Assembly (NCBI GenBank): GCA_964618855.1
Contig: CAZUCD010000196.1
Span: 1 to 6,015, forward strand
Length of the DNA stretch: 6,015 nucleotides
Direction: 5' to 3'
Origin: CAZUCD01 sp964618855
Lineage (GTDB): Bacteria; Sumerlaeota; Sumerlaeia; SLMS01; JANRJK01
Shown here: in pieces, positions 1 through 5,934 of the stretch
How positions within the stretch are numbered: the stretch's first letter is position 1
Layout of the letters: every line of letters begins with the position of its first letter
Made by a program: the position numbers and the translations under genes
Notes under the pieces: model-generated
The model's database searches: none
Told to the model about the DNA's origin: nothing
What the model saw: only the letters and a program-made list of their open reading frames with translations

Positions 1-1
1 G

Positions 2-544
2 TACTATGTGAACAACCGCTGGCTGGGCGGCATCCTGACGAACTTCCCGACGGTCCGCAAGTCGGTGCTCCGCATGATCGAGCTCGACAACATGTTCAAC
101 GACGGGACGATCAACCAGTACAGCAAGAAGGAGCAGAGCCAGCTCTCGCGCGAGTTGACGAAGCTGAAGAAGAACCTCGAGGGCATCCGCGACATGGACC
201 GCCTGCCGGACGTGATGTTCGTCGTGGACCCGTCCAAGGAGGTCATCGCGGTCAAGGAGGCGCGCAAGCTGGGCATCCCGGTCGTCGCCGTGGTGGACAC
301 GAACTGCGACCCCGACGTGGTTGACTTCGTGATCCCGGGCAACGACGACGCGGTGCGCTCGATCAAGCTGATGGTCAGCCAGATGTCGGAGGCTTGCCAG
401 GAAGGCATGGCCGCGCGCGGCGAGTCCGTCGGCGGCGGCGGCCTGTTCGCCACCATGGGCGAGGACATGCCGTCGGCGGAAGCCGAGCCGCCCGTCGAGG
501 CGCTGATGGACGAGGCGCTTGGCGCGCCTGCGCCGGACGCCTGA
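2..544 (+). CDS. rpsB: 30S ribosomal protein S2, 3' part (5' end outside window)
   Basis: S2 is a structural protein of the small ribosomal subunit, bound near the head/platform junction and needed for S1 to join. The frame is open from base 2, so the GTG at 8 is an internal valine and not a start. The visible 180 residues begin YYVNNRWLGG, which aligns with FVNHRWLGG near residue 92 of E. coli S2, so roughly 90 N-terminal residues are missing. The C-terminal S2 signature is clear: PDVMFVVDPSKE (fragment residues 69-80), then EARKLGIP and VVDTNCDP, then DFVIPGNDDAVRS (108-120). The last 40 residues are a poorly conserved Gly/Ala/acidic tail, common in S2. It ends in TGA and is followed by tsf after 118 nt, the classical rpsB-tsf order. 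The identification is certain; only the truncation by the window edge limits it. Confidence 0.97.
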   Translation, partial: YYVNNRWLGGILTNFPTVRKSVLRMIELDNMFNDGTINQYSKKEQSQLSRELTKLKKNLEGIRDMDRLPDVMFVVDPSKEVIAVKEARKLGIPVVAVVDTNCDPDVVDFVIPGNDDAVRSIKLMVSQMSEACQEGMAARGESVGGGGLFATMGEDMPSAEAEPPVEALMDEALGAPAPDA

Positions 545-575
545 GGCCCCCGCCCCCCAATCGGCACTGAATTCC

Positions 576-613
576 CGCGCCGCGCGGCAGCCCGATGGGA
601 GCCGCGCGGCGCG
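576..613 (+). repeat. Perfect GC-rich inverted repeat in the rpsB-tsf spacer
   Basis: Bases 576-588 and 601-613 are perfect reverse complements, giving a 13-bp stem made only of G and C. The 12-nt loop (589-600) can pair further, CCC 591-593 with GGG 597-599. No T-run follows; the next bases are CTTCGCAAAACCC. It is therefore not a textbook intrinsic terminator. A stable hairpin between rpsB and tsf could attenuate transcription, mark an RNA processing site or protect the upstream mRNA. The stem is directly visible; its role is inferred. The rest of the 118-nt spacer is C-rich and shows only the tsf Shine-Dalgarno site. Confidence 0.8.
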
Positions 614-651
614 CTTCGCAAAACCCACAACCCTCCCCCACCATGACAAGC

Positions 652-656
652 GAGGA
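652..656 (+). promoter_or_regulatory. Ribosome binding site of tsf
   Basis: GAGGA lies 6 nt before the ATG at 663. It supports that start over the far upstream in-frame ATG at 519, which lies inside rpsB. Neither pyrH nor tgt in the same block has a comparable site. Confidence 0.75.
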
Positions 657-662
657 ACGAGA

Positions 663-1556
663 ATGACCGCCACGATCACGGCCAAGATGGTCGCCGATCT
701 CCGCGCCCAGACCGGCGCGGGCATGTCCGAGTGCAAGAAGGCGCTCGAGGAAGCTCAGGGCAGCATCGAGGAGGCGATCAAGGTACTGCGCGAGCGCGGC
801 ATTCTGAAGGCCGCCAAGCGCGCGGACCGCACCGCCGCAGAGGGCCTTGTCGGCGTCGCCGTCGCCCCCGATGCATCCGCCGCATCGATCGTTGAACTCA
901 ACTGCGAGACCGACTTCGTCGCCCGCAACGACGGGTTCCAGAAGCTCGTCGAGGACCTCGCGAAGGCGGCCCTTTCCGCCAAGGCGCGCACTCCGGAGCA
1001 GCTCCATCCCGTCCCGGTCGGCTCCACCACGGCGAAGGAGGCAATCAACGAGATCCTGATGCGCATCGGCGAGAAGATCGACGCCTCGCGCGTGGACACG
1101 CTGGAGGGCGACGTCGTCTCCGCCTACATCCATCCCCCCGGCAAGATCGGCGTGCTGATCTCCGCCAAGGGCACGAACCTCACCCCCGCCGCGAAGCAGG
1201 CGGTCGGCGCGGCGCTCCGCGAGGTGGGAATGCACATTGCCGCCTACGCCCCGCGCTTCCTCGACGACTCGAGCATCGACGCCAGGACGATCGAGACCGA
1301 GCGCGAGATCGCCGCGAACATCGCGCGCGGCCAGGGGAAGAAGGAAGAGATGATCGCCCGCATCGTGGACGGCAAGATGAAGGCGTTCGCCGCCGAGAAT
1401 TGCCTCGTGCAGCAGGCCTTCGCGAAGGACGAGTCCCGCACCGTCGCCCAGTACGTGGCCGACGAGGCGAAGAAGGCCGGGGCCACCGCCGTCCTGTCCG
1501 GCTTTGTCCGCGTGCAGGTCGGCGCAGGCGCCAAGGCTGGCGCAGAGAACAACTAA
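663..1556 (+). CDS. tsf: Elongation factor Ts
   Basis: EF-Ts is the cytoplasmic guanine-nucleotide exchange factor that releases GDP from EF-Tu during translation elongation. The predicted protein has 297 residues, close to the 283 of E. coli. The N-terminal UBA-like domain is plain (residues 4-55, with LRAQTGAGMSECKKAL at 13-28), and the EF-Tu-contacting TDFV motif is at 83-86 in the context ELNCETDFVARNDGFQ. The C-terminal part has the usual ARGQGKKEEMIARIVDGKM stretch, then KDESRTVAQYV and a final FVRVQVGAG. The start at 663 is chosen because the UBA domain begins there and a GAGGA site precedes it; the frame stays open upstream into rpsB, but those residues look like out-of-frame translation. 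It sits between rpsB and pyrH as in most bacteria, with GC hairpins in both flanking spacers. Nothing is missing from the protein. Confidence 0.98.
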   Translation: MTATITAKMVADLRAQTGAGMSECKKALEEAQGSIEEAIKVLRERGILKAAKRADRTAAEGLVGVAVAPDASAASIVELNCETDFVARNDGFQKLVEDLAKAALSAKARTPEQLHPVPVGSTTAKEAINEILMRIGEKIDASRVDTLEGDVVSAYIHPPGKIGVLISAKGTNLTPAAKQAVGAALREVGMHIAAYAPRFLDDSSIDARTIETEREIAANIARGQGKKEEMIARIVDGKMKAFAAENCLVQQAFAKDESRTVAQYVADEAKKAGATAVLSGFVRVQVGAGAKAGAENN

Positions 1557-1557
1557 C

Positions 1558-1589
1558 GGGGTTTCGGGTGCCGGGCTTCGGGTTCCGGG
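1558..1589 (+). repeat. Phased 7-bp G-tract repeat, potential G-quadruplex
   Basis: Starting two bases after the tsf stop codon, GGG occurs at 1559, 1566, 1573, 1580 and 1587, exactly every 7 nt, and each 4-nt spacer ends in C (TTTC, TGCC, CTTC, TTCC). This satisfies the usual G3-plus, short-loop rule for a parallel G-quadruplex with five tracts, on the coding strand, so it would also be present in the mRNA. Heptanucleotide repeats containing GGG are known as dispersed elements in genomes such as Xanthomonas and Nostoc; whether this copy belongs to such a family in its own genome cannot be seen here. The tracts from 1566 on are also the 5' arm of the hairpin at 1566-1618. Confidence 0.75.
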
Positions 1590-1618
1590 ATCGCCCCGGT
1601 GCCCGGGACCCGGCGCCC
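1566..1618 (+). repeat. Long imperfect hairpin in the tsf-pyrH spacer
   Basis: The arms 1566-1589 and 1595-1618 pair over 24 positions: 18 Watson-Crick pairs, 4 G-T (G-U in RNA) pairs and two mismatches (1576/1608 and 1584/1600), with a 5-nt loop ATCGC at 1590-1594. The outer 10 pairs (1566-1575 with 1609-1618) and the inner CCGGG/CCCGG (1585-1589 with 1595-1599) are the strongest parts. No T-run follows, so simple intrinsic termination is unlikely. After the hairpin, 1619-1656 contain no recognisable ribosome binding site for pyrH. Confidence 0.75.
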
Positions 1619-1656
1619 GATGCCTGCCGCCAACGACACAGACCCGGCACCCCACA

Positions 1657-2391
1657 ATGCCCGATTCACCCGTCCAGACCCGCTTCCGCCGCGTGGTCCT
1701 GAAGCTGAGCGGCGAGATGCTCAAGGGCTCGCTCCCCTTCGGGCACGAGAAGGCATCCGTCCGGCACATCGCGAACGAGATCGCGGACGTGCACGGCCTG
1801 GGGATCGAAGTGGGCGTGGTGATCGGCGGGGGGAACATCTTCCGCGGCAACAGCGAGGCCGCCGCGCACATGAACCGCTCGGTCGCGGACCAGATCGGCA
1901 TGATCGCGACGGTGATCAATGCCCTCATGCTGCAGGACGCGCTCGAGAGCATGAACGTGCCGACGCGCGTGATGACGGCCACCCCGGTGCAGGCGGTCGC
2001 GGAGCCCTACATCAGGCGCCGCGCGATCAGGCACCTCGGCAAGGGGTACGTCGTGATATTCGGGGGCGGCACGGGGAACACGCACTTCACGACGGACTCC
2101 GCCGCGGCGCTCCGCGCGGCAGAGATCGAGGCAGGCGTCGTCCTCAAGGGCACGAAGGTCGACGGCGTCTACACTGCCGATCCGCGCAAGGACCCGAATG
2201 CGCGGCTCCTGAAGCAGGTCACCTTCCAGCAGGCGATCGTCGAGAACCTCAACGTGATGGACAGCGCCGCGATCTCGATCTGCCGCGACGCAAAGCTTCC
2301 CATCATCGTCTACGACCTCTCGAAGGCCGGCAACTCCCGCCGGGTCATCGAGAAGGGCGACATCGGCACGCTGATCTGCGGCGACCAGTAG
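1657..2391 (+). CDS. pyrH: Uridylate kinase (UMP kinase)
   Basis: PyrH is the bacterial hexameric UMP kinase of the amino-acid kinase fold; it transfers phosphate from ATP to UMP to give UDP for pyrimidine nucleotide synthesis. The 244-residue protein matches the 241 of E. coli. Visible motifs are KLSGE (16-20), VVIGGGNIFRG (54-64), MIATVINALMLQDALE (82-97), GGGTGNTHFTTDSAAALRAAEIEA (from 137) and GTKVDGVYTADPRKDP (165-180). The stretch TGNTHFTTD is a slight departure from the common TGNPFFTTD. The ATG at 1657 is chosen because it gives family length and the upstream in-frame codons translate the G-tract repeat; no Shine-Dalgarno sequence precedes it (CCGGCACCCCACA). It follows tsf after 100 nt and precedes tgt after 32 nt. 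The usual next gene, frr, is not here. Confidence 0.97.
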   Translation: MPDSPVQTRFRRVVLKLSGEMLKGSLPFGHEKASVRHIANEIADVHGLGIEVGVVIGGGNIFRGNSEAAAHMNRSVADQIGMIATVINALMLQDALESMNVPTRVMTATPVQAVAEPYIRRRAIRHLGKGYVVIFGGGTGNTHFTTDSAAALRAAEIEAGVVLKGTKVDGVYTADPRKDPNARLLKQVTFQQAIVENLNVMDSAAISICRDAKLPIIVYDLSKAGNSRRVIEKGDIGTLICGDQ

Positions 2392-2423
2392 GCCGCGCCG
2401 CCCGTGCCCGTGGCCGCGCACCC

Positions 2424-3566
2424 GTGAACGCGACCGTCCCAGCCCCATTTTCCTTTCGACTGCTTTCGCGGCGTGGACGCGCCCGCCGCGGCGTCTTCAC
2501 CACACCCCGCGGGGACGTCCAGACGCCGTGCTTCATGCCCGTCGGCACCAAGGCCACCGTCAAGGGGGTGCTCCCCCGCGACCTTCGCGCCATGGGCTCG
2601 CAGATCATCCTCGCCAACACGTTCCACCTCCACCTGCGGCCCGGCGAGGCCACCATCGAGCGCCTTGGCGGCCTGCATGAGTTCATGCGCTACGACGGGC
2701 CGATCCTGACGGACTCGGGCGGCTTTCAGGTCTTCTCGCTCACGGACCTGCGCAGGATCACCGAGGAGGGCGTCCACTTCAAGTCGCCCATCGATGGGGC
2801 CGGGTTGTTCATCAGCCCCGAGCGCTCGATGGAGATCCAGCGCGCCCTCGGCAGCAACATCGTCATGGCATTCGATGAGTGCCCGAACGCGGAGATGACG
2901 GGGAAGGCGCTGCGGGACTCGGCGGAAATGACGCTGCGCTGGCTGGGACGCTGCCTTGCCGTCGCGCTGAAACCGCACCAATCCCTCTTCCCGATTGTTC
3001 AGGGAGGCATGGACCCCGACCTCCGCGTCTGGAGCGCGCAACAGACGCTCGCCATCGCGCCGGACGCCGCGGGCTATGCCGTGGGGGGCCTCGCCGTCGG
3101 GGAACCAAAGGACGTGACCTACCGCATGCTGAACGCGAGCGAGTCGGTGCTTCCGCAGGATCGCCCCCGCTACCTGATGGGTGTCGGGACACCGCTCGAC
3201 CTGGTCATGGCCGTGGACCGGGGGGTGGACCTGTTCGACTGCGTCCTGCCGACGCGCAATGCCAGGAACGCGCGTGTCTTCAGCCGCGAGGGGAGCATGA
3301 ACCTGCGCAACGCAAAGTACGCCGAGGACCCGGCCCCCATCGACGAGTCGTGCGACTGCGACGCGTGCGCGGGGGGGTTCTCGCGCGCATACCTGCGGCA
3401 TCTCCACGCCCAGGACGAGATGCTCGCCGGCATCCTGTGCAGCCACCACAACCTGCGATGGCTCCTCCGCATGTGCGGGCAGATGCGCGACGCGATCGAA
3501 CGGGGGAGCTGGGAGGACTACCGCGACGGCGTGCTGGCATCGCTGGCACCCGGTCAGACCGCGTAG
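2424..3566 (+). CDS. tgt: tRNA-guanine(34) transglycosylase
   Basis: Tgt exchanges guanine 34 in the anticodon of Asp, Asn, His and Tyr tRNAs for preQ1, leading to queuosine. The 380-residue protein (E. coli 375) has every key element: GRARRG near the N-terminus, TPCFMPVGT (34-42), LTDSGGFQVFSL with general-base Asp97, FDEC with Asp151, IVQGG (191-195), GYAVGGLAVGEP (218-228), the nucleophile Asp272 in LFDCVLPTRNAR, and a zinc site from Cys310, Cys312, Cys315 and one of His341/His342. GTG at 2424 is the start that gives family length; it has no Shine-Dalgarno site, and the short spacer before it holds repeats of CCCGTG. The segment after Cys315 is one residue longer than in E. coli, in a run of seven G (3371-3377). 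The stop lies inside the convergent dehydratase gene, overlapping it by 13 bp. No other queuosine gene is in view. Confidence 0.97.
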   Translation: MNATVPAPFSFRLLSRRGRARRGVFTTPRGDVQTPCFMPVGTKATVKGVLPRDLRAMGSQIILANTFHLHLRPGEATIERLGGLHEFMRYDGPILTDSGGFQVFSLTDLRRITEEGVHFKSPIDGAGLFISPERSMEIQRALGSNIVMAFDECPNAEMTGKALRDSAEMTLRWLGRCLAVALKPHQSLFPIVQGGMDPDLRVWSAQQTLAIAPDAAGYAVGGLAVGEPKDVTYRMLNASESVLPQDRPRYLMGVGTPLDLVMAVDRGVDLFDCVLPTRNARNARVFSREGSMNLRNAKYAEDPAPIDESCDCDACAGGFSRAYLRHLHAQDEMLAGILCSHHNLRWLLRMCGQMRDAIERGSWEDYRDGVLASLAPGQTA

Positions 3567-4549
3567 TTCCCCGACCGGTATCTGCCGAGGTTTGCGCGCA
3601 GCCACTCCACCGTGTTCGAGAGACCCTCGTCGAAGGGCACCTCGGGCCGCCAACCAAGCGCCCCGCGTGCTGCGGTGGCGTCGGCGAGCAGTCGGCCGAC
3701 TTCGCTTGCGGCGGGCCGCATGCGTTCGGGGTCCTGGACGATGGGCACCTCGCGTCCGCAAGCGCGCATCAACCGGGCCGCCAGGTCGCCGATGGAAATC
3801 TCCGCGCCACTGCCGAGGTTGAAGGTTCCCCCCACTGCGCCATGCGCCGCGGCCCCCGCGGCGAGCATCCCCGAAACCGTGTTCGCGACATGGTTGAGGT
3901 CGCGCGTCGGCTCGAGGCTGCCGAGCCGCAGCTCATTGGCACCGGAAAGCAACTGCACCGCGATGGCTGGAATCACGGCCCGCGCGCTCTGCCGCGGGCC
4001 GAATGTGTTGAATGGGCGAACCGTCACCACGGGCAGGCCGAAGCTGCGCTGCCACGCCGAAGCCAGTGCGTCCGCCCCGCACTTGGACGCGGCATAGGGC
4101 GACTGCGGGTTGAGGGGGTGGGACTCCGCGATGGGCACCGTTTGGGCGGTGCCGTACACCTCGCTCGTGGAGGTGTGGACGAATCGCCGCACATCGGCGG
4201 CGCGCGCCGCCTCCAGCATGCGCAGCGTCCCCTCGACATTCGTGCGCACAAAGCTCTCCGCGGCGCGGTAGGAGTATGGGATCGCGATGAGCGCGGCGAG
4301 GTGGAACACGGTGTCCACGCCGCGCGCGGCATCGGCTGCGATGGCTGCGTCGGTGATGTCGCCCGCGACGACCTCGATTTCGTTCCGCAGCCCGGACTCG
4401 TCCAGCCATCCCGCCGCGCCGAGGGCGTTGTAGCGGACGAGCGCGCGCACCGACGCACCGCGGCGGACGAGCTCCTCCGCCAGATGCGAGCCGATGAACC
4501 CTCCCGCGCCGGTGATGAGGACGCGGCGACCACTCCAGAAGGCCGTCAT
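3554..4549 (-). CDS. NAD-dependent sugar-nucleotide 4,6-dehydratase, LegB-like (extended SDR family)
   Basis: This 331-residue extended short-chain dehydrogenase/reductase probably converts an NDP-hexose to the 4-keto-6-deoxy sugar using bound NAD. The Rossmann motif TGAGGFIG is at 13-20 and Asp64 sits in the cofactor-binding GDITD. The catalytic TSTSEVYG (126-133) carries the Thr128/Glu130 pair typical of 4,6-dehydratases rather than plain epimerases, and YxxxK is Tyr152/Lys156. The stretches HLAALIAIPYSY (83-94) and RPFNTFGPRQSARAVIP (178-194) strongly recall the LegB family, which makes GDP-4-keto-6-deoxy-GlcNAc in legionaminate synthesis; databases often label such proteins GDP-mannose 4,6-dehydratase. 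The ATG at 4549 overlaps the upstream gene's TGA as ATGA and has GGAG 8 nt before it, so translation is coupled to the nucleotidyltransferase. Dehydratase function is fairly sure; the exact substrate is not, because no later leg-pathway gene is in view. Confidence 0.85.
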   Translation of the reverse strand: MTAFWSGRRVLITGAGGFIGSHLAEELVRRGASVRALVRYNALGAAGWLDESGLRNEIEVVAGDITDAAIAADAARGVDTVFHLAALIAIPYSYRAAESFVRTNVEGTLRMLEAARAADVRRFVHTSTSEVYGTAQTVPIAESHPLNPQSPYAASKCGADALASAWQRSFGLPVVTVRPFNTFGPRQSARAVIPAIAVQLLSGANELRLGSLEPTRDLNHVANTVSGMLAAGAAAHGAVGGTFNLGSGAEISIGDLAARLMRACGREVPIVQDPERMRPAASEVGRLLADATAARGALGWRPEVPFDEGLSNTVEWLRANLGRYRSGNYAV

Positions 4550-5250
4550 GTGGCGAGCTCCGACTGGGCGCGCTCGTAGTCGTCGTGCCGCCCGATGTCC
4601 AGCCACCTTCCTTCGTGCCTGTGCGCGGCGATGGACGCACCCTCCGCAAGAAGGCGCATCATGAGGCTGTCAAAGCCCAGCGGCTCCCCCGCCCGCACGT
4701 GCCGCAGGACGCTCCTGTTCATCGCGTAGATGCCCATCGAGACATCGTGCTCCAGGACGGGCTTCTCGGCAAATCCCACGATGCGCCCTCGGTCCGGTGA
4801 GAGCGTGAGCACGCCGAAGTCGATGCGCACCTGGCGATGCTGGGTCGCGACGGTCAACTCCGCGCCGGAGGTTGCATGCGTCCGCCATAGGTCCGCGAGC
4901 CGCAGGTCCGTCAGCACATCGCCGTTCATCACTAGGAACTGCTCCCCGAGGTCCTGCATCGTGGCCAGGGGGCCCACCGTCCCGAGGGGCGACTCCTCGC
5001 GCGCATACTTGATGTCGAGCCCCCAACGGGAACCGTCTCCGCAGAACGCGATCATCAACTCCGCCAAGTGGCCGACCGAGATCGTCACGTGCCGCAGGCC
5101 CGCGTCGCGAATGCGCTCCAGGACGATGGCGATGATGGGCCGGTCGCCGATCGGCATCAGCGGCTTGGGCAGGACGGTCGTATAGGGGAGCAGGCGCGCA
5201 CCCACTCCGCCGGCCAAGACGACGGCGCGCGTGCCGGCGGGCAGGCTCAC
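4546..5250 (-). CDS. Sugar-phosphate nucleotidyltransferase
   Basis: This 234-residue single-domain enzyme probably joins a sugar-1-phosphate to an NTP, giving an NDP-sugar and pyrophosphate. The signature loop LAGGVGARLLPYTTVLPKPLMPIGDRP (12-38) includes Arg19 and Lys29; Ala18 stands where many relatives have Thr. Metal-binding Asp111 is in MNGDVLTDL (108-116), EKP is at 162-164, and the second acidic site Asp218 is in RWLDIGRHDDYERA (215-228). There are no CBS domains and no left-handed beta-helix acyltransferase domain, unlike PtmE or GlmU. The GTG at 5250 overlaps the aquaporin stop as GTGA and has GAGGAG 5 nt before it; the in-frame ATG at 5277 would overlap more and lacks a good site. 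Pairing with the LegB-like gene suggests it makes that enzyme's NDP-sugar, by analogy with GDP-glucosamine synthesis. The base and sugar used cannot be read from sequence. Confidence 0.88.
   Translation of the reverse strand: MSLPAGTRAVVLAGGVGARLLPYTTVLPKPLMPIGDRPIIAIVLERIRDAGLRHVTISVGHLAELMIAFCGDGSRWGLDIKYAREESPLGTVGPLATMQDLGEQFLVMNGDVLTDLRLADLWRTHATSGAELTVATQHRQVRIDFGVLTLSPDRGRIVGFAEKPVLEHDVSMGIYAMNRSVLRHVRAGEPLGFDSLMMRLLAEGASIAAHRHEGRWLDIGRHDDYERAQSELAT
4558..4561 (-). promoter_or_regulatory. Ribosome binding site of the dehydratase gene
   Basis: On the - strand GGAG lies 8 nt before the ATG at 4549, inside the 3' end of the nucleotidyltransferase gene. It supports this start over the in-frame extension that begins at 4606. 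Confidence 0.6.
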
Positions 5251-5921
5251 TCGCGCTCCTCGAGCACGTGCTTCCATACCTGCGCGGCGAGGATTCCCCC
5301 AAGCACGGGACCGAGCCAGTACAGCCAGATCCACTGCCCGTGCCCCCCCATGATCCCGGGCCCCGTGAACCTCGCGGGGTTCAGCGCACCCCCGCTGATC
5401 GGGCCGGCCATCATAATCCCCATCACGACCGTCAGGCCGATGAAGAGCGCCCCGACCTTCGGGGCCCGCTTGTCCACCGCGGTCCCGTAAACGACAAACA
5501 CGAGGAAGAAGGTCGTGACGATTTCAGCAATCAGGGCCCCCGTCGCCGTCACGCCCGCATCAAGGTTCGGAACAGGCGAACCATGGCCAATCTTCCCCAG
5601 CATCCCTTCCGGCAGGGCCATCCCTACCAGAAGCACGGCGGCGAAACCTGCAATCACCTGCGCGATGATGTATCCGATCGCATTGGGAAGGTCGATCTTC
5701 CTCGCTGTCAGCAGCCCGATCGTCACGGCGGGGTTCAGGTGGCCGCCGCTGACCCCTCCCGTGGCCGACGCCATGCAGGCGATCGCGAGGCCATGCGCCA
5801 GCGCGATTCCGGTCAGGCCGAGCGCCCCCTTCGTCATCGAATCCGCAGCAATGGCCCCAATGCCGATGAAGCAAAGCGTGAACGTGCCGACAAACTCCGC
5901 GAGACAGGCGCGAGCGTTCAT
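5247..5921 (-). CDS. MIP-family aquaporin with TIP2-like His-Ile-Gly-Arg pore filter
   Basis: This inner-membrane channel has 224 residues, close to AqpZ (231). Six hydrophobic segments lie near residues 7-26, 36-54, 82-103, 126-147, 154-172 and 197-217, and both half-helix motifs are present: SGGHLNPAVT (NPA 63-65) and SGGALNPAR (NPA 181-183). Ungapped alignment around the two NPA motifs puts His43, Ile169, Gly178 and Arg184 in the aromatic/arginine filter. AqpZ has Phe, His, Thr, Arg and GlpF has Trp, Gly, Phe, Arg, whereas plant TIP2;1, which passes water and ammonia, has His, Ile, Gly, Arg. The loop C histidine of TIP2;1 has no ungapped counterpart (Pro118), though His113 is near. ATG at 5921 is preferred to GTG at 5930 because GGAGGTG ends 6 nt before the ATG and would overlap that GTG. 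It is the first gene of the coupled - strand operon. The permeant solute is not established. Confidence 0.93.
   Translation of the reverse strand: MNARACLAEFVGTFTLCFIGIGAIAADSMTKGALGLTGIALAHGLAIACMASATGGVSGGHLNPAVTIGLLTARKIDLPNAIGYIIAQVIAGFAAVLLVGMALPEGMLGKIGHGSPVPNLDAGVTATGALIAEIVTTFFLVFVVYGTAVDKRAPKVGALFIGLTVVMGIMMAGPISGGALNPARFTGPGIMGGHGQWIWLYWLGPVLGGILAAQVWKHVLEERE
5256..5261 (-). promoter_or_regulatory. Ribosome binding site of the nucleotidyltransferase gene
   Basis: On the - strand GAGGAG lies 5 nt before the GTG at 5250, inside the last codons of the aquaporin gene. It decides the start in favour of the GTGA overlap. Confidence 0.7.
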
Positions 5922-5927
5922 GCGCGA

Positions 5928-5934
5928 CACCTCC
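5928..5934 (-). promoter_or_regulatory. Strong ribosome binding site of the aquaporin gene
   Basis: On the - strand GGAGGTG lies 6 nt before the ATG at 5921. It is the best anti-Shine-Dalgarno match in the window and decides the start, since the competing GTG at 5930 overlaps it. Confidence 0.8.

Noticed and set aside
8..544. rpsB starting at the GTG at 8
   Set aside because: The frame is open to the window edge and the residues before and after align to the middle of S2, so this is a truncated gene and not a short one.
1566..1618. Intrinsic terminator after tsf
   Set aside because: The hairpin is strong, but the following bases are not T-rich and pyrH follows on the same strand in a normally co-transcribed order.
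1504..1656. N-terminal extension of UMP kinase
   Set aside because: The added residues overlap tsf and translate the G-tract repeat; starting at 1657 gives the family's normal length.
375..1982. 535-codon open frame on the - strand
   Set aside because: It lies antisense to rpsB, tsf and pyrH, has biased Arg/Gly/Ala composition and no recognisable domain; a by-product of high GC.
2310..3761. 483-codon open frame on the - strand
   Set aside because: Antisense to tgt and rich in Arg/His with no family resemblance; a shadow of the real gene.
2879..4579. 566-codon open frame on the + strand
   Set aside because: It runs out of frame through the end of tgt and antisense to the dehydratase; no domain is visible and the true genes explain the region.
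5251..5334. Longer nucleotidyltransferase starting at 5334 or 5277
   Set aside because: Both starts lie deep inside the aquaporin gene and lack a good ribosome site, whereas GTG at 5250 has GAGGAG and a 4-nt overlap, like the next junction.
3554..5921. Defence island or mobile element
   Set aside because: No nuclease, recombinase, transposase, terminal repeat or attachment site is visible; the three genes are metabolic or transport genes with composition like their neighbours.
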